Shown in pieces: positions 16,621-24,598 of a stretch of 64,000 nucleotides of DNA (positions within the stretch are counted from its first letter, which is position 1; each line of letters begins with the position of its first letter). The notes under the pieces were generated by a model. It saw only the letters and a program-made list of their open reading frames with translations, was not told where the DNA came from and made no database searches. This stretch comes from Xanthomonas sp. DAR 34887 (GTDB lineage Bacteria > Pseudomonadota > Gammaproteobacteria > Xanthomonadales > Xanthomonadaceae): assembly GCF_041245805.1 (NCBI RefSeq), contig NZ_CP162490.1, forward strand, positions 969,001 through 1,033,000, read 5' to 3'. The translations under genes and the position numbers were made by a program.

Positions 16621-17955
16621 TTAGCTGTGGACGACGGTTGTGGGCGTGGGTGTTGGCGTTGGTGTTGGTGTTGGTGTGGGGGTCGTCGGCGCCGGCGCCG
16701 TGGGCGTGGTCGGGCGCGGGGCAGGCGGCGGTGGTGCCGGCGGCGTTGCCGCAGGCGTGACCGGCCGTGCCGCGCTGGCGATGCTGGCGTCAAGCGCGGT
16801 GCGGCGTTCGCGTTCGGCGCTCTGCTGCGCATGCAGGCGCGCGGCGCGGGCCACGCTGGGATCGGGGATGTCGGCGCTTGGATTGAGGGTGGCGCTGCGG
16901 ATGCGCTCGGCCTGCGCGGGCGCGGCCATCTGGTTGAGCGGCAGGTAGTCGCTGCGGAAATTCAGTTCCACCGAGGAGGTGAGGTCCAGGTCGGTGTTCA
17001 TTTCCTCGCTGCTCTGCGAGCGCTGGGTGGAGACGTAGCCGATGTTGTTCTCGATCTCGGCGCTCGCGCCCCAGGGGCCTGCGCCGAAGCTGCCGGAGGC
17101 GCGAACCCGGTTCTGCAGGCTGAACTGGCTGCCACGGTCTTCGTTGGCGGCGCTGTGGGTATCGATGTGGAAGCGCATCGCGGCGTTGATGCGGCCGCTG
17201 TCCACGACGATGCGCTGCATGCCCATGGCCACCATCGTCGCCAGCATCTGCTGGCGTTGCCGCGCCAGGTAGCGCCGTGCCAGCGGCACCAGTTGCTCCG
17301 GCGACGAAGCGTCCAGCGGTTCTTCCGGGGCCATGCCCAACGTGGCGCGGATGTCCTCCGCGTTCGGCATGGCGGCGCCGCTGCGCAGGCGCAAGCGCAC
17401 CGCCGCGGCGTCTTCCGGATCGGGTTCGTCGCCCGGGTCGGGCGTGTCGTATTCGATCGCTTCGGGAAAATGATCCGCCACCCATTGCCGTACCTGCGGC
17501 AGGCCGAACTGGGTGCGCTCGAAGCCGGCCGCAGACGCGGAGACGGCGCCGAGCAGCTCGACGTATTGCTGCATCTGCTGGGCATTGGAGTCGAGCATGG
17601 CGCGGAACACGCCGTTGATGAGGTCGGTGACGAAGCGCGGGAACGAGACGGCGTTGAGCACGTTGCGGGTGGTGCCGGCGATGCGGTCGGCGGCCGCGCC
17701 GAAGTCCTCGGCCTGCGCATGCGCCAGCACCGGCGCACGCTTGGCGATCTGGTGTTCGGCTTCGTGTTCTTCGCGGATCAGGTCGGCGGCCAGCGCCGAG
17801 ACGCTCACCATCGAGCGCGCCAGCGCCTGCCGGTCGTTGGGCGCCAGCGCCTGGTACTGCGGGCTGCGTTCGAGCACGTCGCGCACCGCAGCGCGGACCC
17901 ACGGCGGCGGTGCGGCAGCGGAGCCTGCGCTGGGCGGGGCGGCGACGGCGTGCAT
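16621..17955 (-). CDS. Multi-protease operon paralogue D, 444 aa, PT-repeat tail
   Basis: The last gene of the twelve-gene operon and one of its four paralogues of an unrecognised family. An N-terminal helical segment (AVRDVLERSPQYQALAP) is shared with paralogues B and C. Family block 1 (VSFPRFVTDLINGVFRAM), block 2 (RQQMLATMVAMGMQRIVV) and block 3 (LNFRSDYLPLNQMA) follow in order. The tail from about residue 400 is Pro/Ala/Thr-rich and ends in consecutive PT dipeptides encoded by a hexanucleotide repeat. There is no signal peptide. It starts three bases after the stop of the preceding gene. Function unknown; a structural or assembly role is a guess based on paralogue number. Confidence 0.8.
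   Translation of the reverse strand: MHAVAAPPSAGSAAAPPPWVRAAVRDVLERSPQYQALAPNDRQALARSMVSVSALAADLIREEHEAEHQIAKRAPVLAHAQAEDFGAAADRIAGTTRNVLNAVSFPRFVTDLINGVFRAMLDSNAQQMQQYVELLGAVSASAAGFERTQFGLPQVRQWVADHFPEAIEYDTPDPGDEPDPEDAAAVRLRLRSGAAMPNAEDIRATLGMAPEEPLDASSPEQLVPLARRYLARQRQQMLATMVAMGMQRIVVDSGRINAAMRFHIDTHSAANEDRGSQFSLQNRVRASGSFGAGPWGASAEIENNIGYVSTQRSQSSEEMNTDLDLTSSVELNFRSDYLPLNQMAAPAQAERIRSATLNPSADIPDPSVARAARLHAQQSAERERRTALDASIASAARPVTPAATPPAPPPPAPRPTTPTAPAPTTPTPTPTPTPTPTPTTVVHS
16640..16683. repeat. Hexanucleotide microsatellite encoding a Pro-Thr tail
   Basis: Imperfect tandem GGTGTT/GGCGTT units on the plus strand, read on the minus strand as Thr-Pro codons of paralogue D. Unit changes would lengthen or shorten the tail without a frameshift. 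Confidence 0.8.
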
Positions 17956-17958
17956 CGC

Positions 17959-18846
17959 TCAGGCCGCGGCCGGCAGCGACACCGGCGCCGGCGTTGCCGC
18001 CACCGCCGGCAGCGACGCCAACCAGCGCTGCGCGGCGGTCATCACCACCACGTCCTGCGGCTGTGCCGGATCCAACTGCAACGGCGCGTTGGGCGGCTGC
18101 GCGGCCAGCCACAGCAGCACGCTCTGTCCGACGCGACCGCGTTCGGCCTGCGCCTGCAGGCCGCTGGCGCGGCCGGCAGGCGCGGCGGCGGCGACCAACG
18201 GCCACAGCCCATCGACGCCGAACGCGGCCTGCAGGCGGCGGTCGCGCAGAAAGCCGAGCGCGGCGTTGAGGTTGTCGACGATCTCGCGCGCGGCCATCGC
18301 GGCCATCGCGTCGGTGCGCAGCGCCAGGAATTCGCCCAGGTCCTGCACGCCGATGCCCAGCGCCACGTCCTCGCGCAGGTCGCGGCCGTCGGCGGTGGCC
18401 ACGATCGCCGTGCAGCACACGCGCATCAGCCGCTCGAACTGCGGCGCCTCGAACACGCGCCGGAAGATGGCGTCGCGCTCTTCGCGCTGCAACCGCTCGC
18501 GGCGGCCGCGCCAGAAGGCGTTGAGCATCTGCGCGACCGGGCCCAGCGGCTGGGTGATGGCGCCGCTGGCGAACAGGCCGGCGATCTGCTCGGCTGCGGG
18601 CAGCACGCCGGCGCTTTCCAGCGCGCTGGCGAAATACAGCGGCGCGGCCGCCTGCAGTTGCGCGCGGTCCAGCACGGTGGGCGCGCCGGGCGGCAGATCG
18701 ATATCGCCCAGCTCGGCGAGCGCCTGCGCCAGGGCGTGTTCGCGCTGCGCCAGCGTCGCGCGCGCCAACGCCAGCGCCTGCAGCAGCGGCGCATGCGGAT
18801 GGCAGTGCGGCAGGCGCAGGTCCGCGGGCGGCGGATGCAGGCGCAT
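17959..18846 (-). CDS. Multi-protease operon protein, 295 aa, paralogue of the 649-aa protein
   Basis: A soluble, helical protein with no known domain. It aligns by eye with the C-terminal half of the 649-aa protein in the same operon: LYFASALESAGVLP against IYFAYMLEETRMP, then IAGLFASG against IVELFRSG, ERLQREERDAIFRRVFEAP against ERITEGERRDLYMRCFGAP, and LQAAFGVDGLWPLV against VRGSFGARDMWQVI. It is therefore a shortened paralogue. The start at 18846 (MRLHPPPADLRL) is chosen because upstream frame would overlap paralogue C. It is tightly spaced between paralogues C and D. Function unknown. Confidence 0.78.
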   Translation of the reverse strand: MRLHPPPADLRLPHCHPHAPLLQALALARATLAQREHALAQALAELGDIDLPPGAPTVLDRAQLQAAAPLYFASALESAGVLPAAEQIAGLFASGAITQPLGPVAQMLNAFWRGRRERLQREERDAIFRRVFEAPQFERLMRVCCTAIVATADGRDLREDVALGIGVQDLGEFLALRTDAMAAMAAREIVDNLNAALGFLRDRRLQAAFGVDGLWPLVAAAAPAGRASGLQAQAERGRVGQSVLLWLAAQPPNAPLQLDPAQPQDVVVMTAAQRWLASLPAVAATPAPVSLPAAA

Positions 18847-18856
18847 GGCCGCCGGC

Positions 18857-20107
18857 TCAGCCGCCCGCCGCGGCAGGTGCACCCGCCGCGGCGGGCGCCG
18901 CACCGGCGCGGGCGTTGGCGGGCGTGTTCGGATCGAACGGCATGGCGTTGCCCTGGATGCTGGCGATCATGCCGGGCGTGGCCAGTTTCTCCATCGGGAA
19001 ATAGTCGGACTTGAAGTTGACCCGCACCTCGCCGGTGAGCTTGGCCTTCATTTCCTGCTTGGATTCGGAATCTTCGTTGACCGAGGACTGCACCGTGGTC
19101 ATGTGCCGCTGCACGTTGGTGTTGGCGCTGCCGGCGGCGCCCCAGCCGAAGCCGACCGCCGCGGCGCTGGTGTTGCGGTTGTAGCTGGACTGGCTGTCGC
19201 GCAACGAGGCGCCGGCGTGGCGGCTGGCCTGGTCGCTGGCGCGGAAGTCGAACACCACCTTGGCGTTGATCGCGCCGTCGGTGACCACGATGCGGTTGAT
19301 GCCCAGCATCACCATCGACGACAGCAGCTGTTGCCGGCTGCGCGCCATCTGCAGCCGCGCGGCCTGCACCAGCCGCGTTTCCTGTTCCTCGTCGGACAGG
19401 TCGGTGACCGGCTTGGCCAGCTGCATTTCCTGGTTCATGCTGCCCAGCACGGCGTCGGCGCGGTCCTCGTTGCCGATCGCCAGGCGCGCGCCGTCGTCGC
19501 CGCTGTTGACCACCACGTCGCCGGGAAAACGCTCGGCCAGCCAGCCGCGCGCGCTGTCCATGCTGATGTTGTCGGCGGCGAACTGGTCCACCGTCTGCGC
19601 CACCGACTTGAGCAGTTCGCCGTAGGCGTTCATCTGCTGGATCGAGGCGTCGACGATGGCCTGGAACACGTTCTGGATCAGGCCGCCGACGAAGGCCGGG
19701 AAGTCCACCGAGCCGACGTACTTCTTGAAGTTGTCGGCGCCTTGCTCCACCGAGCCGGCCTTGAAGTCGCTGCCGGCGAAGGTGCCGACCTTCTGCGAAG
19801 CCTTGGCCTTGGCGTCCTGCACCGGATCGGCCAGCGCGCGCGCCGGCGCGGCCTCCTGCGCCTTGGCCAGTACGCCGCCGGTCGGCGCCAGTTCCTGCTT
19901 GGCCAGGCCGTCCGGGTTGGACATGTACGAGGCCACGCGCACCATGTTGCGCGCCAGTTCCTGTTGTTCGGCCAGCGGCAGCTGGCGGAAGCCGGGCGAG
20001 GATTCGAGCAGGCGCCGCACCTGCGGCCGCACCGCGGCCAGGGTGTCGTCGTCGAGCCAGGCCGGCGTTTGCGCCGCGGCGAAGGTGCGGGAGGTGGCGG
20101 CGTACAT
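18857..20107 (-). CDS. Multi-protease operon paralogue C, 416 aa
   Basis: A member of the operon's four-copy family. The order is an N-terminal helical segment (QVRRLLESSPGFRQLPL, residues about 29-65), an Ala/Lys-rich linker, block 1 (VDFPAFVGGLIQNVFQAIVD), block 2 (RQQLLSSMVMLGINRIVV followed by INAKVVFDF), a Ser/Asn/Thr-rich variable region (residues about 300-340), block 3 (VNFKSDYFPMEKLATP) and an Ala/Pro tail. There is no signal peptide or clear membrane helix, although block 1 is amphipathic and rather hydrophobic. It shares the operon with paralogues A, B and D. Function unknown. Confidence 0.82.
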   Translation of the reverse strand: MYAATSRTFAAAQTPAWLDDDTLAAVRPQVRRLLESSPGFRQLPLAEQQELARNMVRVASYMSNPDGLAKQELAPTGGVLAKAQEAAPARALADPVQDAKAKASQKVGTFAGSDFKAGSVEQGADNFKKYVGSVDFPAFVGGLIQNVFQAIVDASIQQMNAYGELLKSVAQTVDQFAADNISMDSARGWLAERFPGDVVVNSGDDGARLAIGNEDRADAVLGSMNQEMQLAKPVTDLSDEEQETRLVQAARLQMARSRQQLLSSMVMLGINRIVVTDGAINAKVVFDFRASDQASRHAGASLRDSQSSYNRNTSAAAVGFGWGAAGSANTNVQRHMTTVQSSVNEDSESKQEMKAKLTGEVRVNFKSDYFPMEKLATPGMIASIQGNAMPFDPNTPANARAGAAPAAAGAPAAAGG

Positions 20108-20122
20108 GGGCGGCGCTCCGGA

Positions 20123-21457
20123 TCAGGTGGCGGGCGTCGGGGTCGTCGCCGCTGCCGGCGCGGGTGCCGCCGGCGCGGCTGCCGTGGCGGCGGGACGGTT
20201 GGTCGCCAGCGACTTGACCATGCCCGGCTGTGCGTTCATCTGGATCGCGGCGATCGATTCGGGGTTGGCCAGCTTTTCCAGCGGCAGGTAGTCGCTCTTG
20301 AAGTTCACCTCGACCTGCCCGGCCAGGCTGGCCTTGGCCTGCAGCGAGGAATCGCTCTGCAGTTGCGAGGTGCTCATCATCTTGATGATCGGCTGCTCGG
20401 AATACTTGTAGTTGCCCTTGGCGTAGTAGCTGCCGTCCTGGCGGTCGACCGCGCCGTCGGCGCCGCGGGTGTAGCTGCCGCCCTCGCTCTTGTTGTCGTA
20501 TTCGCCTTCGTAGCCGCGGGTCTTCTGCACGTTGCCGGCCGCATCCTTCTGATGGTCCATCTTGGTCGCGCTGTAGCGGTAGCGGCTGTTGTCGCGCGCC
20601 TGGAAGTCGTACATCACCTTGGCCGAGATGCGCCCGTCGGTGACCACGATGCGGTTGATGCCCAGCATCACCAGGGTGGCCAGCAGTTGCTGGCGGCCGG
20701 TGGCGATCTGGGTGCGCGCGGCCGGCACCAGCAGCGCTTCGACCAGGTCGTCGTTGAGCGAGGTGATCGGCTTGTCCAGCGGCAGCGACTGGTTGATGCG
20801 GTTGACCGCGGCGCGTTCGTCCACGTCGCCGCGCACCACCACCCTCGGTTGCTGCGCGCCGCCGCCCTCGTCGCCGAAGCCGCCCATGTCGCCGAAGCCG
20901 TCGCCGCCCATCTGCAATTGGAAGATGTCCGGGAACTGCTCCACCAGGTGATCGCGGCCCTGGTTCTGCGTGGTGTTGTCGTCGCGGAACTGGTTCAGGC
21001 TCTTGGACACGTCGGCGACCAGCTTGGCGTAGGCCTCCATCTGTTCGATCGAGGAGGTGACGATGGAATGGAACACGCCGTTGATCAGGCCGCTGACGAA
21101 GGTGGGGAAGTTCACCGCATCCATCAGCGCGCCGGCCTGCTGCACGCCGGTGCGCAGCGCCTGGCCGAATTCGGGCTGTTTGTCCTCGGCCAGCGGGGTG
21201 CTGTCCCCTTCGGCCATCGCCCGCACCTGCGGGCTCTGCCGTTTCAGGCGCACGCCGTCGGGTTCGGCCAGGTAGCTGCCGATCTGCACCAGTCCCTTGG
21301 CCAGGGTTTCGCGCTTGTCCGCCGGCAGTTCGTTGAACGATTGGCTGCGCTCCAGCAGGTCGCGCACCGCCAGGCGCGCGGCCTCGTGGGTCTCGCGGCT
21401 GGCGGGGGCGGCCGTGGCGCGGGCGGCGGGCACGGATCGGGGAAAGATGGAGGACAT
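20123..21457 (-). CDS. Multi-protease operon paralogue B, 444 aa
   Basis: A member of the four-copy family. The N-terminal segment AVRDLLERSQSFNELPAD matches paralogue D, then come block 1 (VNFPTFVSGLINGVFHSIV), block 2 (RQQLLATLVMLGINRIVV), block 3 (VNFKSDYLPLEKLANP) and an Ala/Pro/Thr tail. Specific to this copy are a Gly/Asp-rich loop (GGDGFGDMGGFGDEGGG) after block 1 and a Tyr/Gly/Lys-rich insertion (residues about 330-385) between blocks 2 and 3. The start at 21457 (MSSIFPRSVPAAR) is chosen because it resembles the N terminus of paralogue A (SRIFPPRASVPA) and has a ribosome-binding site. Function unknown. Confidence 0.82.
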   Translation of the reverse strand: MSSIFPRSVPAARATAAPASRETHEAARLAVRDLLERSQSFNELPADKRETLAKGLVQIGSYLAEPDGVRLKRQSPQVRAMAEGDSTPLAEDKQPEFGQALRTGVQQAGALMDAVNFPTFVSGLINGVFHSIVTSSIEQMEAYAKLVADVSKSLNQFRDDNTTQNQGRDHLVEQFPDIFQLQMGGDGFGDMGGFGDEGGGAQQPRVVVRGDVDERAAVNRINQSLPLDKPITSLNDDLVEALLVPAARTQIATGRQQLLATLVMLGINRIVVTDGRISAKVMYDFQARDNSRYRYSATKMDHQKDAAGNVQKTRGYEGEYDNKSEGGSYTRGADGAVDRQDGSYYAKGNYKYSEQPIIKMMSTSQLQSDSSLQAKASLAGQVEVNFKSDYLPLEKLANPESIAAIQMNAQPGMVKSLATNRPAATAAAPAAPAPAAATTPTPAT

Positions 21458-21557
21458 GGGAGCGCTCCGGTGGCGAGGCGATTCGGGTCGGAAGGGCGGG
21501 CGTGCGGTGCGCGGCAGGGCAGGGACGCTGCCGCTGTGCGCGATGGGCAGACAGCGG

Positions 21558-22610
21558 TCACTGCAGGGCGCGCGCCTCCTCGATGGCTTCGCGCATCTCG
21601 AATTCGATCGGGCGCACGTACAGGCTGATGCGCGCCGGCGACGCCGGGGTGACGCGGATGCTGAGCACCGAAAAATGGCCTTGCTCGCCGGCATCGTCCA
21701 TGCCGAACGCATCCAGCCAGCGCGACAGCGCGGCCAGCTGCCGCGGGCGTTCGGCGAGGCCGAGCTTGAGCAGGTCGAGGAAGCGCGCCGGCAGGTCGGG
21801 AATCGCCGCCAGCAGGATTTCCAGTTTCAGTTCGGCGCCCTCGGCGGTATCGCGGATACCGACCAGCACCGCGCCCGGCGGCAGTTCGAAGCGCCCGCCC
21901 AGGGCCACGCCGACGATGCGCATCAGGCTCGGCAGCTGGTGGCCGATGCCCAGCCGGTTCATCAGCGGGCCCAGCGCGTTCACCGCCAGCGCGCCGCGGT
22001 GCAGGAAGGTCACGCGCTGGCTGCCGGTGTCGCGTTTGCAGCCGATCGAGGTGAAGATCGGCATCAGCCCCGGCATCTCGGCGATCACCTGCCGGGTCAG
22101 CCTTGCCAGGCCCGGCGCCAGCGCGTCGATCTGGGTGGGCAGCAGTTCGTAGTAGATCTTGGTCGCGTACAGCCCGTCGCGGTCGAAGGCGCTGCCGAAC
22201 CAGGCGCCGTAGTTCATCCAGCTCATGCCGCCGAAGCCGCGCCACTCCTCGCTGCGCGAATCGAACCAGCGCAGCGCGTCGTTGCCGAAGATCGGCGCCA
22301 CCAGCCGGCGCATCTCGCGGGTGGCCTCGTCGCGGCGCGCGACCGGCGGCGCGTCCGGGCCCAGCGGTTCGATGGTGAACCGCAAGGTGTTCGGCTCGGT
22401 CTCGGAGAACGAGGGCTCGTACGGCACCGCGCCCGGCGCCAGCGAGTTGCGCGCATACGACACGTCGTCGTCGGGCAGGTAGAACGCGCGGTCGATCAGG
22501 CCGTCGACGTAGGGCATCGGATCGCGCGTGCCCAGCGCATGGGCGGCGGCGCGCAGCGAGTGCTTGACCAGGTTCTTGACCGGTTGCGGGCGGTTGTCGG
22601 GAATCGGCAT
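21558..22610 (-). CDS. Hypothetical protein, 350 aa, ABBA/DMATS prenyltransferase-like
   Basis: A cytosolic protein without a certain family. Several segments resemble bacterial and fungal DMATS-type aromatic prenyltransferases: YEPSFSETEPNTLRFTIEPLG recalls their conserved Glu plus RF-x-EP region, and TKIYYELLP, ELKLEILLAAIP and ISLYVRPIEF look like the repeated beta-strands that carry Lys and Tyr in the ABBA barrel. The length (350) also fits. This is pattern recognition only, and key residues are not all identifiable. It sits between the 649-aa protein and paralogue B in the multi-protease operon. The alternative is a wholly new structural protein. Confidence 0.6.
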   Translation of the reverse strand: MPIPDNRPQPVKNLVKHSLRAAAHALGTRDPMPYVDGLIDRAFYLPDDDVSYARNSLAPGAVPYEPSFSETEPNTLRFTIEPLGPDAPPVARRDEATREMRRLVAPIFGNDALRWFDSRSEEWRGFGGMSWMNYGAWFGSAFDRDGLYATKIYYELLPTQIDALAPGLARLTRQVIAEMPGLMPIFTSIGCKRDTGSQRVTFLHRGALAVNALGPLMNRLGIGHQLPSLMRIVGVALGGRFELPPGAVLVGIRDTAEGAELKLEILLAAIPDLPARFLDLLKLGLAERPRQLAALSRWLDAFGMDDAGEQGHFSVLSIRVTPASPARISLYVRPIEFEMREAIEEARALQ

Positions 22611-22620
22611 GACGGCGCTC

Positions 22621-24570
22621 CTACATGCCCGGCAGGCTGACGCCGGCCTGGTTGAGCAGGTCGCGCGCGGCCTGCGGGATCTCGATCGGGCGGCTGGTGA
22701 TCACCGGCGATTCCACCGATTGCGAGTACTGCTCGATGCTGGCGTCCTGCACGCCGCCCACCGCCAGCCACTGCTCGCAGGCCTGCACCAGATCCCAGTC
22801 GGTGGGATCCACGGTGGGCTGGTCGCTGCCGCGCAACTGCGGATTGGTCAGCGCGCTGATCGAGATCACCTCGCCGTAGCGGCTGCCCAGGCGCTGGTGG
22901 TTGTTGGCGATCCAGCGGATGATCACCGCGCCGGCGCGGGCCTGGGTGCGGAAGCGGTTGGTGTTGCGCGCCCCGCCCAGGTAGTTGGCGTTGACCTGGT
23001 CGATCACCTGCCACATGTCGCGCGCGCCGAACGAGCCGCGCACTTCGCTGTCGCTGAGCAGGTCGCGGTATTCCAGGATCATCTGCTGCAGCTCGGTGGC
23101 GGCGAAGTAGGCGATGCCGTAGCCGCTGCGCGACATGCTGGCGCCGAGGTCGCGCGCGGCCTTGCGCACCTGTTCCTGCGACACCGCGACCGGGATGTTG
23201 GTGCGCAGCATGCGGTCCACGCTGAGCTGGCGGCCGAACGCGGACACCGCGGAGATGAAGCGCAGCCACAGTTCGTTGAATTCGCGGTTGGGCTCGTTGC
23301 CGTTGGGATCGCCGCCGGGGGCGCCGAAGCAGCGCATGTACAGGTCGCGGCGCTCGCCTTCGGTGATGCGCTCGGCCGCGGTCTTGTAGTAGCGGAACAG
23401 GTAGTCGCCGGCCTTGCCGCGGCCCAGCGGCAGCAGGCCGCTGCGGAACAGTTCGACGATGCGCTCGACCACCTGCGGCATGCGCGTCTCCTCGAGCATG
23501 TAGGCGAAGTAGATCGCCTGCACCGCGTTGAGGTTCTCGCGCACGATCTCCACGTCGGTGGCTTCGTCCAGGTCCGGCAGGATGATCTCCATCGCCGACG
23601 GCGGCGCGCCGGCGACCACCCCGGTCTGCATCTCGTAACCGTTGTGCAGGTGGCTGGCCAGCCAGGCGTTGTCGGCGTCGATGCCGTTGCTGGCCAGGCG
23701 CCGCACGGTGGCGGCGAGGTTGCGCGTGCTCAGCGCGCAGACTTCGTCGTCGGCGCCGGGGCGGAACTCGGTGTCGGTGCTGTAACGCTCGCGCCGGTCT
23801 TCCGGATTGTCGTTGGGCCATTCGCAGCCGACGATGTCCGCATCGATCGTGCCGCTGGCGATCTGCGACTTCAGCGTGACCTTGTACAGCGGCGCCAGCA
23901 GCGTGTACGCCGCATCGAACAGCGCGCGGTTCTGCCGGTATTCGCCCTGGGCCACGCTGATCCGCTGCACGAAGCCCTTCAGCGAGGCGTCGGTATAGCC
24001 GTCCAGCTGCATCAGTCCGCAGATGCCGAGGATCTCGCGTTCGTCCGCGCCCAGGGCCTTGCGCAGCTTCTCCGGCGTGCGCTGCGAGCCGACCAGGCCG
24101 TACTTGTGCACGTTCTCCTGGTTCTTTTCCAACTCGTTCCACGGCTTCTGCTGCTGAGTGGCCGCGACCAGCCGGTAGAACGGGTCGATGGCCACGTCGC
24201 TGCCGAGGCTGGCCTTGATCTGCGCCAGTTCCGCGCTTTGCCGCGCGTTCAGTCCGCCGCTGGTGTCGGCGGTCTTGTCGAGGGTTTCCAGGACCTGGCG
24301 GCGCGCGCGCAGTTCCTGGCGCTTCTTGGTCTCGCGTTCGCCAAGATCGACCAGCAGGATTCGGTTCATGGGTGTGGCTCCGTTAGCGGAAGGTGGGTCT
24401 TGCTGCGAGGCGGCGGCCTCTTGTTTTGCGGTGGCGGCCTGCACGGCGGCAACCTCCGCGCTGCGCTTGGCGGCACGCCGCGCGGCGGCGCGGGCCTTGC
24501 TGGCGGCGGCCTTGGCGGCCGCATCGGCCTGTGCCTGTTTGCGTGGAGAGGGTTTGCGTGTTGTCGCCAT
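22621..24570 (-). CDS. Multi-protease operon protein, 649 aa
   Basis: A large soluble protein of no recognised family. Residues 1-67 are Ala/Lys/Arg-rich like a histone tail (ARAAARRAAKR). The body starts at MNRILLVDLGERET, which has its own ribosome-binding site, so a 582-residue product starting at 24369 is possible. The C-terminal half is paralogous to the 295-aa protein of the operon (shared YFA-x2-LE, ELFRSG, ERR and FGA-x-DMW landmarks). No signal peptide, membrane helix or nucleotide-binding loop is visible. It follows the subtilase gene by 28 bases and precedes the prenyltransferase-like gene by 10. Function unknown. Confidence 0.78.
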   Translation of the reverse strand: MATTRKPSPRKQAQADAAAKAAASKARAAARRAAKRSAEVAAVQAATAKQEAAASQQDPPSANGATPMNRILLVDLGERETKKRQELRARRQVLETLDKTADTSGGLNARQSAELAQIKASLGSDVAIDPFYRLVAATQQQKPWNELEKNQENVHKYGLVGSQRTPEKLRKALGADEREILGICGLMQLDGYTDASLKGFVQRISVAQGEYRQNRALFDAAYTLLAPLYKVTLKSQIASGTIDADIVGCEWPNDNPEDRRERYSTDTEFRPGADDEVCALSTRNLAATVRRLASNGIDADNAWLASHLHNGYEMQTGVVAGAPPSAMEIILPDLDEATDVEIVRENLNAVQAIYFAYMLEETRMPQVVERIVELFRSGLLPLGRGKAGDYLFRYYKTAAERITEGERRDLYMRCFGAPGGDPNGNEPNREFNELWLRFISAVSAFGRQLSVDRMLRTNIPVAVSQEQVRKAARDLGASMSRSGYGIAYFAATELQQMILEYRDLLSDSEVRGSFGARDMWQVIDQVNANYLGGARNTNRFRTQARAGAVIIRWIANNHQRLGSRYGEVISISALTNPQLRGSDQPTVDPTDWDLVQACEQWLAVGGVQDASIEQYSQSVESPVITSRPIEIPQAARDLLNQAGVSLPGM

Positions 24571-24598
24571 CAGGGTGTCCTCGGCAGCGTCTGGGAGA

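Noticed and set aside
17513..21628. A 1371-codon open frame on the plus strand opposite the paralogue genes
   Set aside because: It is antisense to four well-supported genes, has composition typical of reverse-frame translation of 70% GC DNA (Arg/Ala/Ser-rich, no motifs), and lacks a family match.
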